Source of the DNA: an uncultured Lysobacterales bacterium
Lineage (GTDB): Bacteria; Pseudomonadota; Gammaproteobacteria; Xanthomonadales; SZUA-36
Assembly: GCA_937927755.1 (NCBI GenBank)
Contig: CALBDB010000072.1
Location: forward strand, 1-37,387
Direction: 5' to 3'
DNA: 37,387 nucleotides
The notes beneath the pieces are model-generated. The model did not search any database. It saw nothing but the letters and a program-made list of their open reading frames with translations, and was not told the DNA's origin. Position numbers and translations under genes: made by a program. This document shows, in pieces, positions 26,013 through 34,852 of this stretch (position 1 is its first letter; every line of letters begins with the position of its first letter).

Positions 26013-27260
26013 TCAAACCCCGAGCGTAATCGCGTGTATCAGCAGTCCGACCAATCCGCCAACCAGGGTGCCATTTATACGGATAAACTGCAGATCACGG
26101 CCGATAGCAAGTTCGACCCGGCGACTGGTATCCAGGCCATCCCATGATTTGACCGTATCACTTATCAGGCTCGCGATCTGGGCACTATTGCGCCCGACCA
26201 CCAGTGTGATAGCGTCAACCAGCCAGGTATTGACCCGCGCCTGCATGTCCGGGTCCCCGTCCAGTTCTTCAGCAACTCCGCCAAGCCAATTCCCGACCTG
26301 TTGCCTGATCCCTGAGTCCGGTTTTTCAATATCCAGCTCGATATTTTCTGCAATTTCACGCCACAGGCCGTACAGGTAATCCTGCAGTTCATCATTCGCA
26401 AGCAACTGCTCTTTGAACTCCTCACCCGAGCGCTGATGTTCCGGACTGTTTTTCAGATCATGGGCAAGGTTTTGCACCCAATCGCTGAATTTGAAGCGCA
26501 TTGCGTGATCGGGGTCCAGCGCCATTTCCAATAACTGGTGCTCGATCCGCTCAAGCATTTTTTTGAGGATGCGGTCGTCCACAAAGCCGGGAACCCACCA
26601 GGGACTTTCCTGCTGTACTTTCGTGCGGATTGCATCGCGGTTATCGTGTACCAGGACGATGGTATAGCGCAGCACCTGCGTCAAGATCTGCTGGTGTCTT
26701 TGCCCCCGAACCAGCCATTCCAGTGTATTACCGAGCAATGACGCCAGGTTCACCTCTGCCAACTGCTTGTTTGAGAGCCGCGACAGGAAATGGCGGACGC
26801 GCTCTTCATGCAGGGCGCCAAGTGCCCATCTCAATACTGCGACCGTCAGTTCTTCCACACTGCGACGGCCTTTTTCACTCTTCAGCCAACTCACCACGAA
26901 GGCAGCCAGGTTGGTCCTCTGTAGTTTTTCGCGGACAACGTCCGGTTCAAGAAAGTGATCGGCCACAAAACGCGACATGCTCTCGCCGATATCATTTTTC
27001 CGGTTGGGAATGATGGCGGTGTGGGGGATGGGTATACCCAATGGATGACGAAACAACGCCACCACCGCAAACCAGTCAGCCAGTGCGCCAACCATGCCGG
27101 CCTCGGCGAACGCATGTAACCAACCCGCCCATGGGGCCGGGTGATGCAGGGTAAAGGCAAACAACAGAGCCATCAACAGCAGCAGAAACAGCGGTATGCG
27201 CTTCATGCGGCACAGTTGCAGTGCCTTGTCAGCTTCTCCGGTTAAAGCGGTGGGTTTCAC
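26013..27260 (-). CDS. DUF445 family membrane protein (YjiN-like)
   Basis: A 415-residue protein of the DUF445/YjiN family. It has a hydrophobic N-terminus (about residues 20-42), the conserved segment EAGMVGALADWFAVVALFRHPLG with IPHTAIIPNRKNDIGESM, a long helical middle, and a C-terminal membrane segment within GTLVGGLVGLLIHAITLGV that typically ends such proteins. The predicted topology is two membrane ends with a large soluble domain. Start is GTG 27260; an internal ATG at 27206 is an alternative and neither has a strong Shine-Dalgarno. It lies 48 bases downstream of the Rieske gene and could be read through from it, but a functional link is not evident. Confidence 0.88.
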   Translation of the reverse strand: MKPTALTGEADKALQLCRMKRIPLFLLLLMALLFAFTLHHPAPWAGWLHAFAEAGMVGALADWFAVVALFRHPLGIPIPHTAIIPNRKNDIGESMSRFVADHFLEPDVVREKLQRTNLAAFVVSWLKSEKGRRSVEELTVAVLRWALGALHEERVRHFLSRLSNKQLAEVNLASLLGNTLEWLVRGQRHQQILTQVLRYTIVLVHDNRDAIRTKVQQESPWWVPGFVDDRILKKMLERIEHQLLEMALDPDHAMRFKFSDWVQNLAHDLKNSPEHQRSGEEFKEQLLANDELQDYLYGLWREIAENIELDIEKPDSGIRQQVGNWLGGVAEELDGDPDMQARVNTWLVDAITLVVGRNSAQIASLISDTVKSWDGLDTSRRVELAIGRDLQFIRINGTLVGGLVGLLIHAITLGV

Positions 27261-27308
27261 GTCCAGGTCAATGCCTTTCCTGTCAGGTTACGCCTGAACC
27301 TTACCTGC

Positions 27309-28508
27309 TTAGGGCCGGATTGTCTGTAGGTACCAGGTCATGAATTTCCAGGTGTAGTCTTCCATATCAGAATATGGACCAGGCTTGTAGTAACGTGACC
27401 TGACACCTTCGGCATTGTACTCAATGATACGTTTATCGGCCACGGTGGTCACATCCCATAGCCATACCAGGCGGTCCTTGTCGTAGTCTTTTCCTTCCTC
27501 GGCGTCACCATTGACCAGCCAGGTGATATCGCATTCGCAGCGGCCCAATGAAACCGGCGTAAACCGGTAAATCACGACATAATCGCAATAGGCCAGGCCA
27601 AAGGTGACAGGCCCGACCTGGAAATCCGTGGTGCCGCCATCATAGCCCTTGATATCGCCCAGCAGCGGCGCCACCGCCTGGCCGTCTTCGCTGCCGGTTA
27701 GGTGACCCTTCCACATCGGGTAACGCTCAAAGGCAAAACCCATCCCGAAACCCGGCTCATCGAGGTATACACAGTTCATGGATTCCTCGCCAAGACCGCA
27801 GGCCGCGGCCCGTGACATGACCTCTTCCATCATTTCCGATGTTCTTGCCCCGGGTTTGGCCAATGCGTGACCACGGGTGTATTCGGGATGTGATGGCGCA
27901 CAATGGTAGCACTCTGTATAGTTTTCGACCGCCAGTTTCCAGTTGGCATCGATTGAATAAGTCTGCCGGTGGGCAACCTTGGCATCCACGAGGCGGTATG
28001 GTTTCAACTTATTCGTCAAACCTTCCCTGACAGCCTCAAAAGATGCAGGCTGTTCGGAAAAATTGATGAAAATCATTCCTTCCAATATGCCGGTATGAAG
28101 CTTCTTCAGGCTGACCCTGGATTTGTCGAAATCATCCGCCATGTATGCCGCAGCGCGTAAGCGACCGTCCAGCGCGTAGCTCCAGCCGTGGTAGCGGCAA
28201 ACGAGATTCCTGGAACAGCCCTTTTTCTCAAGACAGATTTTAGAACCCCGGTGCCGGCATACATTGATCAGGGCGCTGACCTCGTCGTCCGCGCTACGCA
28301 CCACGATGACCGACTCCCCTGCCATTTCAAACAGGAACCAGTCACCGGTGGCGGGAATCTCGCTTATATGACCCACATACAGCCAACTCTTGAGATACAC
28401 TTCCTCGATATCCCGCTGATAGATCTCATTGTCCGTATAGAACGCCTGCTTTAACGAGGTTCTGGCAGGCTGTGCATCAATCATTGCTTGTATTTCCTGT
28501 TTGTCCAT
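27309..28508 (-). CDS. Rieske non-heme iron oxygenase, alpha subunit (GbcA/CntA-like)
   Basis: Terminal oxygenase of a Rieske system. The [2Fe-2S] ligands are in CRHRG and CRYHGW (Cys84, His86, Cys104, His107, numbering from ATG 28508). The catalytic domain has NYTECYHCAPSHPEY with His202 and His207 as iron ligands, and a likely third ligand Asp358 in TTVADKRIIEYN. The bridging position has Glu199, as in CntA-type carnitine oxygenases, where classical aromatic dioxygenases have Asp. This suggests oxidation of a quaternary-amine or methylated compound, but the substrate is not proven. A reductase partner is absent from the window. It lies 20 bases after the TetR gene and likely shares its promoter. 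TTG 28511 is a neighbouring alternative start. Confidence 0.88.
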   Translation of the reverse strand: MDKQEIQAMIDAQPARTSLKQAFYTDNEIYQRDIEEVYLKSWLYVGHISEIPATGDWFLFEMAGESVIVVRSADDEVSALINVCRHRGSKICLEKKGCSRNLVCRYHGWSYALDGRLRAAAYMADDFDKSRVSLKKLHTGILEGMIFINFSEQPASFEAVREGLTNKLKPYRLVDAKVAHRQTYSIDANWKLAVENYTECYHCAPSHPEYTRGHALAKPGARTSEMMEEVMSRAAACGLGEESMNCVYLDEPGFGMGFAFERYPMWKGHLTGSEDGQAVAPLLGDIKGYDGGTTDFQVGPVTFGLAYCDYVVIYRFTPVSLGRCECDITWLVNGDAEEGKDYDKDRLVWLWDVTTVADKRIIEYNAEGVRSRYYKPGPYSDMEDYTWKFMTWYLQTIRP

Positions 28509-28528
28509 CAATGCCTGTCCGCCGTTGT

Positions 28529-29218
28529 TCAGTCAGAAAAATGGCGCGGGAATACCCCCCGCAAATATGCCATGCTTATTTCGTGCGCCTGCTCCAGGTT
28601 CATTTCAGAGGGGCTGAGCAATAAATCCAGCCACAGGCCTGCGTGCATCGCCACCAGGCCGGTTGCAATATGCTCCGAGTCCACAGCGTACCCCCCCTGC
28701 CTGGCGATCTCCTCACATAACCCGGTCAGCATTTGCTTGTACTCCCGGCCGAGTTCCGCATAGATCTTGCGATAGGTGAGCCGTGAACGACCTTCACCCC
28801 AAAAGGCAAACCAGACGGCAAGCTTGTTGCGCTGACATATTCGTTTATCAAAATCCACGCACACCAGAGCACGCAATTTCTCGGCTGCATTATCTCCGCT
28901 GTTCTGCAGGGCCTTGTGCCAGGCCACACGGTACTCATCCACGACAAACAGTAATGTTTCTTCCAGCAGGCGTTCCTTGCTTTGGAAGTGCAGGTTGATA
29001 ATACCCTGGCTGAGCCCTGCTTCATTGGCCACCGCAGCCAGTGTTGTAACCGACAGACCATGTTTTGCAATCGAACGAATTGTCGCCTTGATCAACTGTT
29101 CCTGGCGCTCCTCCTTGGGGGCTGTACGCCTCTGGCTGCGGGGCTTTGTGATGGGCTGGCTCAAACCGTATCCTCGTTCGGGTTCAACATATATTCGACT
29201 GCTTTCTCCAATCAGCAT
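28529..29218 (-). CDS. TetR-family transcriptional regulator, BetI-like
   Basis: Predicted repressor of about 229 residues. The helix-turn-helix lies in TLAAVANEAGLSQGIINLHFQ, followed by SKERLLEETLLFVVDEYR. The C-terminal ligand domain resembles BetI (the choline-sensing repressor), with KLAVWFAFWGEGRSRLTYRKIY. ATG 29218 is preferred: AAGGA lies just upstream, while the longer frame from 29257 would start inside the operator-like inverted repeat. About 25 residues before the HTH (SQPITKPRSQRR) are a basic tail. It is divergent from the flavoprotein genes and upstream of the Rieske gene, so it probably controls both arms. Confidence 0.85.
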   Translation of the reverse strand: MLIGESSRIYVEPERGYGLSQPITKPRSQRRTAPKEERQEQLIKATIRSIAKHGLSVTTLAAVANEAGLSQGIINLHFQSKERLLEETLLFVVDEYRVAWHKALQNSGDNAAEKLRALVCVDFDKRICQRNKLAVWFAFWGEGRSRLTYRKIYAELGREYKQMLTGLCEEIARQGGYAVDSEHIATGLVAMHAGLWLDLLLSPSEMNLEQAHEISMAYLRGVFPRHFSD

Positions 29219-29243
29219 AATTCCTTTTAACAGGCTTTTCAAT

Positions 29244-29263
29244 GAATGAATAGCCATTCATTC
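29244..29263. promoter_or_regulatory. Perfect inverted repeat, likely TetR operator
   Basis: GAATGAAT (29244-29251) and ATTCATTC (29256-29263) form perfect 8-base arms around the 4-base spacer AGCC, 20 bases in all. It lies in the short divergent gap between the TetR start (29218) and the first flavoprotein start (29284). The size and symmetry are typical of TetR dimer operators, and binding here would block both promoters. A weak plus-strand -35 (TTAACA, 29227-29232) precedes it. Confidence 0.75.
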
Positions 29264-29283
29264 GTATGGACAGGAATGGTAAG

Positions 29284-30978
29284 ATGTGCGACTCTATGCC
29301 AAGCTCGAAACAGCCGCAGAACCGTCTGGCTGGCAATTACACCCGGGAGCCCGAGAGCGTGAAAAAATACGATGCCATCGTCATCGGCGCAGGCCATAAC
29401 GGCCTGACCAATGCTGCATACCTCGCCAAGGCGGGACTTGATGTCCTGATGGTGGAGAAAAACTCTTATATTGGTGGCGCCACCGCCAGTCGTGAACTTC
29501 ACAAAAACTGGATATATTCCAACGCCTCTTACGTCAGCAGCCTGTTGCGGCCGGAAGTGTTCCGCACCCTGGAACTGTCCAGGTACGGTCTGCAGATCGT
29601 CCCCTACGCCGGCGGAAACGTAACCATGTCCGAGGACGGCAACTATATCGGTTCATATGTTAACCCGGATGTATCACGCCGGGAAATGGCCCGGATCAGC
29701 CCGCGTGATGCAAATGCCAAGGTCCGTTTTGATCGTGACCTGATGCGTCAGTGCCGCTTTATCAGGCAGTTCATGCTAAGCACCGCCCCGGATCCAACCT
29801 CTTTCAAGCCCCGTGACCTGATGGGCATGCTGCAAATGGGCAAAGCACTGCTGGATCTTGGTGAAGACGTTATCTATGACATGATTCGTCTTTATACCAT
29901 GAGTATTTCGGAGTACCTGGATGAGTATTTCGAACACCCGTTGATCAAGGCCGCCAAGGCAGGCAGCGGGATTATCGGTTCCGCCATGGGTGTCATGTCC
30001 CCGGGCACGGCTTACGTCCTGTTACACCATGCGATGGGTGACGTTGACGGCACCATGGGTGCCTGGGGGTTTGCACGCGGCGGCACGGGCGCCATCGCCC
30101 GCGCAATGAAAGACTCATTCGAGGACAACGGTGGTACGCTCCTGACAGGTTCCGGTGTCGAACAAATCCTGGTCAAAAACGGCAAGGTCGCAGGTGTTGC
30201 ACTGGAAAACGGTGATGAGTACCAGGCTGACATCGTAGTTTCCAACATGACACTGCCACGTACTTTCCTTGAGTGCATGGACCAGAAAGACCTTGATCCG
30301 GAATTTATCCGCAGGGTCCGAAACTTCAAGATTCGCGGTTCATCCGGCAAGGTCAACATGGCACTGGATGGCTTGCCCGAATTTACTGCTTTTGAAGGCA
30401 ACACCGAACTCATCACCGGCGATATGCACGTTATCGACTCCGTCGAGCGACTGGAAATTGCCTACGACGACTGGAAGAACGGAACGTGGTCCAAGGACCC
30501 CTATCTCGACATCCTCATACCATCACTGACAGACCCGACCATGGCGCCGCCCGGTAAACACTTCATGTCGGTATTCGTGCAATATGTGCCGCCCAAAGTA
30601 AATGGCAAGGACTGGACCGATGATCAGCGCGACCAGTTTGGCCAGACCGTCATGAACCAGATCGAAAAACATGCGCCGGGTTTCAAAGACCTGGTCCTGC
30701 ATGCGGAAATCCGTACTCCACGTGAACTCGAAAACGAAATCGGTCTGACCCAGGGCAATATCTTCCAGGGTGAACTGACTATGGACCAGTTGCTTTTCAA
30801 CCGGCCGATACCCGGTTATGCCCAGTATCGCGGACCCGCAAAGGGTCTGTATATGTGCGGTTCCTCGAACCACCCCGGCGGCGGCATAATGGCAGCCCCC
30901 GGCGCCAATGCGGCACGCGAAATCCTGAAGGATATCCGCAAACCCAATACCGTACCGGAGGGCTGGGCAGATGACTGA
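29284..30978 (+). CDS. FAD-dependent oxidoreductase, PYROXD2/phytoene-desaturase-like (paralog 1)
   Basis: Flavoprotein of about 564 residues. The FAD-binding Rossmann motif is VIGAGHNGLTNAAYLAKAG, followed by the ribose-binding Glu in VLMVEKNSYIGG. The C-terminal FAD motif is MCGSSNHPGGGIMAAPGANA. The insert between is the substrate domain of the phytoene-desaturase/PYROXD2 group, with LHHAMGDVDGTMGAWGFARGGTGAIARA. No membrane segments. ATG 29284 has AGGA 8 bases upstream; ATG 29266 and GTG 29359 (with GGAG upstream) are alternatives. The stop overlaps the next flavoprotein by 8 bases. The substrate is unknown; context suggests amine or methyl-compound catabolism, and carotenoid synthesis is unlikely as no crt genes are near. 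Confidence 0.85.
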   Translation: MCDSMPSSKQPQNRLAGNYTREPESVKKYDAIVIGAGHNGLTNAAYLAKAGLDVLMVEKNSYIGGATASRELHKNWIYSNASYVSSLLRPEVFRTLELSRYGLQIVPYAGGNVTMSEDGNYIGSYVNPDVSRREMARISPRDANAKVRFDRDLMRQCRFIRQFMLSTAPDPTSFKPRDLMGMLQMGKALLDLGEDVIYDMIRLYTMSISEYLDEYFEHPLIKAAKAGSGIIGSAMGVMSPGTAYVLLHHAMGDVDGTMGAWGFARGGTGAIARAMKDSFEDNGGTLLTGSGVEQILVKNGKVAGVALENGDEYQADIVVSNMTLPRTFLECMDQKDLDPEFIRRVRNFKIRGSSGKVNMALDGLPEFTAFEGNTELITGDMHVIDSVERLEIAYDDWKNGTWSKDPYLDILIPSLTDPTMAPPGKHFMSVFVQYVPPKVNGKDWTDDQRDQFGQTVMNQIEKHAPGFKDLVLHAEIRTPRELENEIGLTQGNIFQGELTMDQLLFNRPIPGYAQYRGPAKGLYMCGSSNHPGGGIMAAPGANAAREILKDIRKPNTVPEGWADD

Positions 30979-32539
30979 AATCAATAATCAAATCGTCATC
31001 ATCGGCGGCGGCCATAACGGTCTTGTCTGTGCCAGCTACCTTGCGAAGGCTGGCAAACAGGTCACTGTGCTGGAAGCGGCCGGCCAGGTGGGCGGTGCAG
31101 CCATCACACGGGAATTTGCACCCGGCTTCAAGGTATCAGCCGGCGCGCACCTGTTGTTCATGCTTGATAAAACCGTGTGCAAAGAACTGTCGCTGGAATC
31201 AGCGGGGCTGTCATTTTCACAACAGAACATGACGAGCACAGCGCTGGCCGAAGACGGCAATCATCTGATGATCGCGGGGGATTCGTTACAGGGCGCAAAC
31301 ATCAGCAGCGCAGACCAGGCAGCCATGAAGGAATACCGGCGCTTTATGAACCGCTTTGCAGGTATCATCAATCGCCTGAATAACCGTATTCCGCCCAGGG
31401 TTGGAACTAAAAATCGCAGCGACTGGATTGGCCTGGCAAAAACTGCACTGGATGTGCGTATGCTGGGTCGGGACGATATGCGTGAATTCCTGCGTATCGC
31501 CGGTATTAACATTTACGACATCCTGCAGGAAAACTTCGAAAATCCGTTGCTCAAGGGCGCGTTAAGCCTTGACGGTGTGCTGGGCACAAACCTGGGGCCC
31601 CGGTCCAACAACAGTGTCTTTTGTGCATTGCACCGCCTCAGCGGCCTGCAAGGCATGGCTGTACCCCGGGGCGGCATGGGCGCGGTCAGCAACACGCTGG
31701 CAATGGTGGCAAAACAACATGGCGCAACGATCAGGACCTCTGCCACGGTCTCGCGCATCCTGATGGATGGTGACCGTGTATCAGGTGTTGAGCTACAGGA
31801 CGGCGAGCAGATCACAGCCCGAACCGTCGTATCAAACGCTGACCCCAAGAAAACCTTCTTCGACCTGCTGGGTGCACGTAACCTTGAGGCCGGTTTTGCA
31901 CGCCGGATCCAGAATATCCGTATGCGCGGCAATGTGGCCAAATTGCACCTGGCCCTGGACGGCGTGCCTGACTTCAACGGTTTGAATCAGAACCAACTGG
32001 CAGACCGCTTGCTGATTGCACCGGACCTGGACTACGTGGAAAGGGCCTTTAACCACTCGAAGTATGGTGAATACTCGGTCAAGCCGGTGGCAGAGATCTC
32101 CATCCCAAGCCTGCATGACGACAGCCTGGCCCCTCCGGGCAAACACGTGCTCTCCGCTGTTGTGCAGTACGCGCCATATCAGCTGAAAGCGGGCTGGTCT
32201 GAAGAGAAAGCCGTTTTGACCGATAAGGTTATCGATTTACTCGCGGCTTACGCACCGGGAATCCGTTCCCAGCTTGTCCACAAGGAACTGTTGACCCCGG
32301 TGGATATCGAAAACGAATTCCGCATAAGCGGCGGCCACTGGCACCACGGTGAGCTGGCAATTGACCAGTTCCTGATGTTACGTCCAGTTCCTCATTCCGC
32401 GCAGTACGCCAGCCCGGTCAACGGCCTGTTCCTGTGTGGTGCGGGCAGCCACCCCGGTGGCGGTGTGATGGGTAGCGCCGGTCGCAATGCCGCACACGCC
32501 GTGTTAGGTGCAAAAGATATTGAGGGTGAAAACTCATGA
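30971..32539 (+). CDS. FAD-dependent oxidoreductase, PYROXD2/phytoene-desaturase-like (paralog 2)
   Basis: Second flavoprotein of 522 residues, homologous to its upstream neighbour. The N-terminal motif IIGGGHNGLVCASYLAKAG and TVLEAAGQVGGAAITREFAPG bind FAD. RLSGLQGMAVPRGGMGAVSNT matches the GG region of paralog 1. The C-terminal CGAGSHPGGGVMGSAGRN closes the FAD site. Divergence from paralog 1 is high, so this is an old duplication and the pair may form a heteromer or act on successive substrates. Its start lies inside the end of paralog 1 and its end overlaps the GcvT-like gene by 4 bases. Confidence 0.85.
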   Translation: MTEINNQIVIIGGGHNGLVCASYLAKAGKQVTVLEAAGQVGGAAITREFAPGFKVSAGAHLLFMLDKTVCKELSLESAGLSFSQQNMTSTALAEDGNHLMIAGDSLQGANISSADQAAMKEYRRFMNRFAGIINRLNNRIPPRVGTKNRSDWIGLAKTALDVRMLGRDDMREFLRIAGINIYDILQENFENPLLKGALSLDGVLGTNLGPRSNNSVFCALHRLSGLQGMAVPRGGMGAVSNTLAMVAKQHGATIRTSATVSRILMDGDRVSGVELQDGEQITARTVVSNADPKKTFFDLLGARNLEAGFARRIQNIRMRGNVAKLHLALDGVPDFNGLNQNQLADRLLIAPDLDYVERAFNHSKYGEYSVKPVAEISIPSLHDDSLAPPGKHVLSAVVQYAPYQLKAGWSEEKAVLTDKVIDLLAAYAPGIRSQLVHKELLTPVDIENEFRISGGHWHHGELAIDQFLMLRPVPHSAQYASPVNGLFLCGAGSHPGGGVMGSAGRNAAHAVLGAKDIEGENS

Positions 32540-33768
32540 GCCAGATAAATCAGGATGACAAAGTGAAACCGATCGATTTTTCCACCAAGGCGCACTACCT
32601 GACCAAGGCTTTTCGCAGCCCGTTTTACTCGCGCCAGGAACCTTTGAACCACTTGAAAGAATGGGGGCGCTGGGCAGACTACCTGTCGCCGCATGCCTAT
32701 ACCTGTTCGGGTATCGAGTATTTTGCCGCCCGCAATGCCTGCACGGTGTTTGACCTGACACCGATGACCAAGTACCACATCAGTGGGAAGGACGCCCTGC
32801 CTTTTCTGAACCGACTGGTCACGCGGGATGTCAGCAAGATAAAGCCGGGCCGTGTCGGTTACTGTTGCTGGTGCGACGACGCTGGCCAGGTGATCGACGA
32901 CGGCACTATATTTCACCTGTCTGAAAACACCTACAGACTGTGTTCACAGGAACGCCACATGGATTGGTTAATGACCAACACGCTGGGGTTCGACGTGCTG
33001 CTGTCGGAAGAGACCCACAATGTCGCAGCGCTTGCGCTGCAGGGCCCCACCAGTTGCGCAACACTCAAGAGAATGGGCCTTGATGGTATCGAAAACATGA
33101 AGTTGTTCGATATCAGGCACTTCAATTTTGAAGATACCCAGCTGATGGTATCCCGGACCGGTTTTACCGGCTACCTGGGCTATGAGCTTTGGATAGACCC
33201 GGAGCACGCCGAAGTTTTGTGGGACCGTTTGTTTGAAGCCGGCAACCTGCATGGCATAAAGCCGATGGGTGACGAGGCATTGCAAATGCTGCGGGTTGAA
33301 GCCGGTTTTATCCAGGCTGCTCACGATTTCATGCCCGCCAATGCCACCATTCGCACCGGGCACACCCGTTCACCGTTTGAGCTTGGGCTTGGCTGGCTGG
33401 TCGACTTCAAGAAACCGGTATTCAATGGCCGCAGGGCATTACTGGAAGAAAAAAAGCGTGGCCACCGTTACAACCTGGTCAAGCTGGATATTGACGGCAA
33501 CAAACCCGGTTGTGATTCATACGTATTTACAAAAAATAAAAAGCGCGTCGGCACGGTAACATCTGCAACATGGTCGCCTTCGGCCAAGGCGAGTGTTGCA
33601 TTGGCATCACTGGAAGCACCACATGGCAAACCCGGTGAAGAACTCCTGGTCGAGATTTACTACCAGAAAGAGTTGAAGTGGAGCCGGGTCATGGCCAAAG
33701 CCAGGGTTGTAAAAGAAGTGTTTTTCGATCCGCCGCGTAAACGCCAGACGCCACCGGCAGATTTCTGA
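32536..33768 (+). CDS. GcvT-family aminomethyltransferase-like protein (THF-dependent)
   Basis: A 410-residue protein of the GcvT/DmdA fold that in known members transfers a methyl or methylene group to tetrahydrofolate. It has the typical Asp pair in AGQVIDDGTIFHL (Asp121/122, like the catalytic Asp of glycine cleavage T-protein), LALQGPTS, FTGYLGYELWIDPEHAEVLW, GDEALQMLRVEAGF and a C-terminal beta domain with GTVTSATWSPSAKASVALASL. Unlike GcvT it lies apart from gcvH/gcvP, and with a Rieske oxygenase and two flavoproteins it resembles stand-alone demethylase modules. It overlaps the preceding gene by 4 bases (ATGA). The C1 donor is unknown. Confidence 0.85.
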   Translation: MSQINQDDKVKPIDFSTKAHYLTKAFRSPFYSRQEPLNHLKEWGRWADYLSPHAYTCSGIEYFAARNACTVFDLTPMTKYHISGKDALPFLNRLVTRDVSKIKPGRVGYCCWCDDAGQVIDDGTIFHLSENTYRLCSQERHMDWLMTNTLGFDVLLSEETHNVAALALQGPTSCATLKRMGLDGIENMKLFDIRHFNFEDTQLMVSRTGFTGYLGYELWIDPEHAEVLWDRLFEAGNLHGIKPMGDEALQMLRVEAGFIQAAHDFMPANATIRTGHTRSPFELGLGWLVDFKKPVFNGRRALLEEKKRGHRYNLVKLDIDGNKPGCDSYVFTKNKKRVGTVTSATWSPSAKASVALASLEAPHGKPGEELLVEIYYQKELKWSRVMAKARVVKEVFFDPPRKRQTPPADF

Positions 33769-33818
33769 ACGGGCAGACTATTCGATGTCGGCGCGCATGT
33801 TTATCGCACCGGCATCGA

Positions 33819-34832
33819 TCAGCGGCAAATAACCGGCGTTTTGGATAGCCTGCCCGGTATCTCCTCTACCATTAGCGGAAGCAGGTAACCGGGCAACCGG
33901 CTGCGTAATTCCCTGTAGATACCACAGGCTTCCTTTCGCGATAAATCAAAATGCGCGGCACCCTCCACCTTGTCCAGGCAATGCAGGTAGTAAGGGACAA
34001 TATGACTTTCAATCAGCCGGTTGGATAATTCAGCCAATGTCTGCGCGCTATTATTTACCCGTTTGAGCAAAACAGTTTGGTTAAAAAGCCCGTGGCCCTG
34101 CTGTGACAGCCGATGAAATGCAGCCCGGTTGTGAGCGGATATTTCATTTGGATGATTGATATGGGTAACAAACACTACCCGCCCCGCGAACTGCTTGATG
34201 GTGTCGATAAAGACTTTGGTAATACGCTCCGGCAATACGGATAATGCCCGGCTGTGGATACGTAACAGGCGGATGTGGGGAATGCAATTCAGTTTGGCGA
34301 TCAGCTTTGCGAGCTTTTGATCACTAAGCATCAACGGATCACCACCGGAAAGAATGACTTCATTGACCTCTTCGTGCCCGGACAGGTACCTCATGACGGG
34401 GCCGTCAGACCCGTAATCAACACCGGCCTCGCCATAGGCAAAGTGGCGCCGAAAGCAATAGCGGCAATGGATTGGGCAGGCCCCGGTCAAGGTGAGAAGG
34501 ACCCGGCCATGATACTTGTGTATCAAGCCAGGAACAGGCATTGACTGGCGGTCACCCACAGCGTCCCTGCTGTATCCATCTACATGCTGAAGTTCTTGTA
34601 CGGTGGGCAGCACCTGGAGCAATAACGGATCCAGGGGATTGCCTTTTTCTATCAGTGACGCAAAATACCTGGTTACCCGGGTGGTAAATTCCACGCCGTC
34701 CGTGCTGACGGAACCTGACCGGTCAATCTCACAATACTCGAGCAAATCATCAAGATTTCGAAATGATTCCGAATTAACGATTTTCCAGTCGCGGACTTGT
34801 TGCGGCCACCCGGATTCGGGTCTGATAAGCAT
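33819..34832 (-). CDS. epmB: EF-P beta-lysylation protein EpmB (lysine 2,3-aminomutase-like)
   Basis: Radical-SAM enzyme converting (S)-alpha-lysine to (R)-beta-lysine for attachment to elongation factor P by EpmA, which relieves stalling at polyproline. The protein has about 337 residues, the size of E. coli EpmB. The [4Fe-4S]/SAM motif is CPIHCRYCFRRHF, followed by VILSGGDPLMLSD, RLLRIHSRALSVLPERI (PLP/substrate region) and VPYYLHCLDKVEGAAHF. ATG 34832 is chosen; a TTG at 34844 would add 4 residues. It follows the peroxiredoxin-like gene by 20 bases. The efp gene usually found near epmB is not in the window. Confidence 0.93.
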   Translation of the reverse strand: MLIRPESGWPQQVRDWKIVNSESFRNLDDLLEYCEIDRSGSVSTDGVEFTTRVTRYFASLIEKGNPLDPLLLQVLPTVQELQHVDGYSRDAVGDRQSMPVPGLIHKYHGRVLLTLTGACPIHCRYCFRRHFAYGEAGVDYGSDGPVMRYLSGHEEVNEVILSGGDPLMLSDQKLAKLIAKLNCIPHIRLLRIHSRALSVLPERITKVFIDTIKQFAGRVVFVTHINHPNEISAHNRAAFHRLSQQGHGLFNQTVLLKRVNNSAQTLAELSNRLIESHIVPYYLHCLDKVEGAAHFDLSRKEACGIYRELRSRLPGYLLPLMVEEIPGRLSKTPVICR

Positions 34833-34852
34833 TTCAATAACCAATCATCACA

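Noticed and set aside
29284-32539. Carotenoid biosynthesis cluster
   Set aside because: The flavoproteins share the desaturase fold, but no crtB, crtE or other carotenoid gene is near, and the GcvT-like and Rieske partners do not fit.
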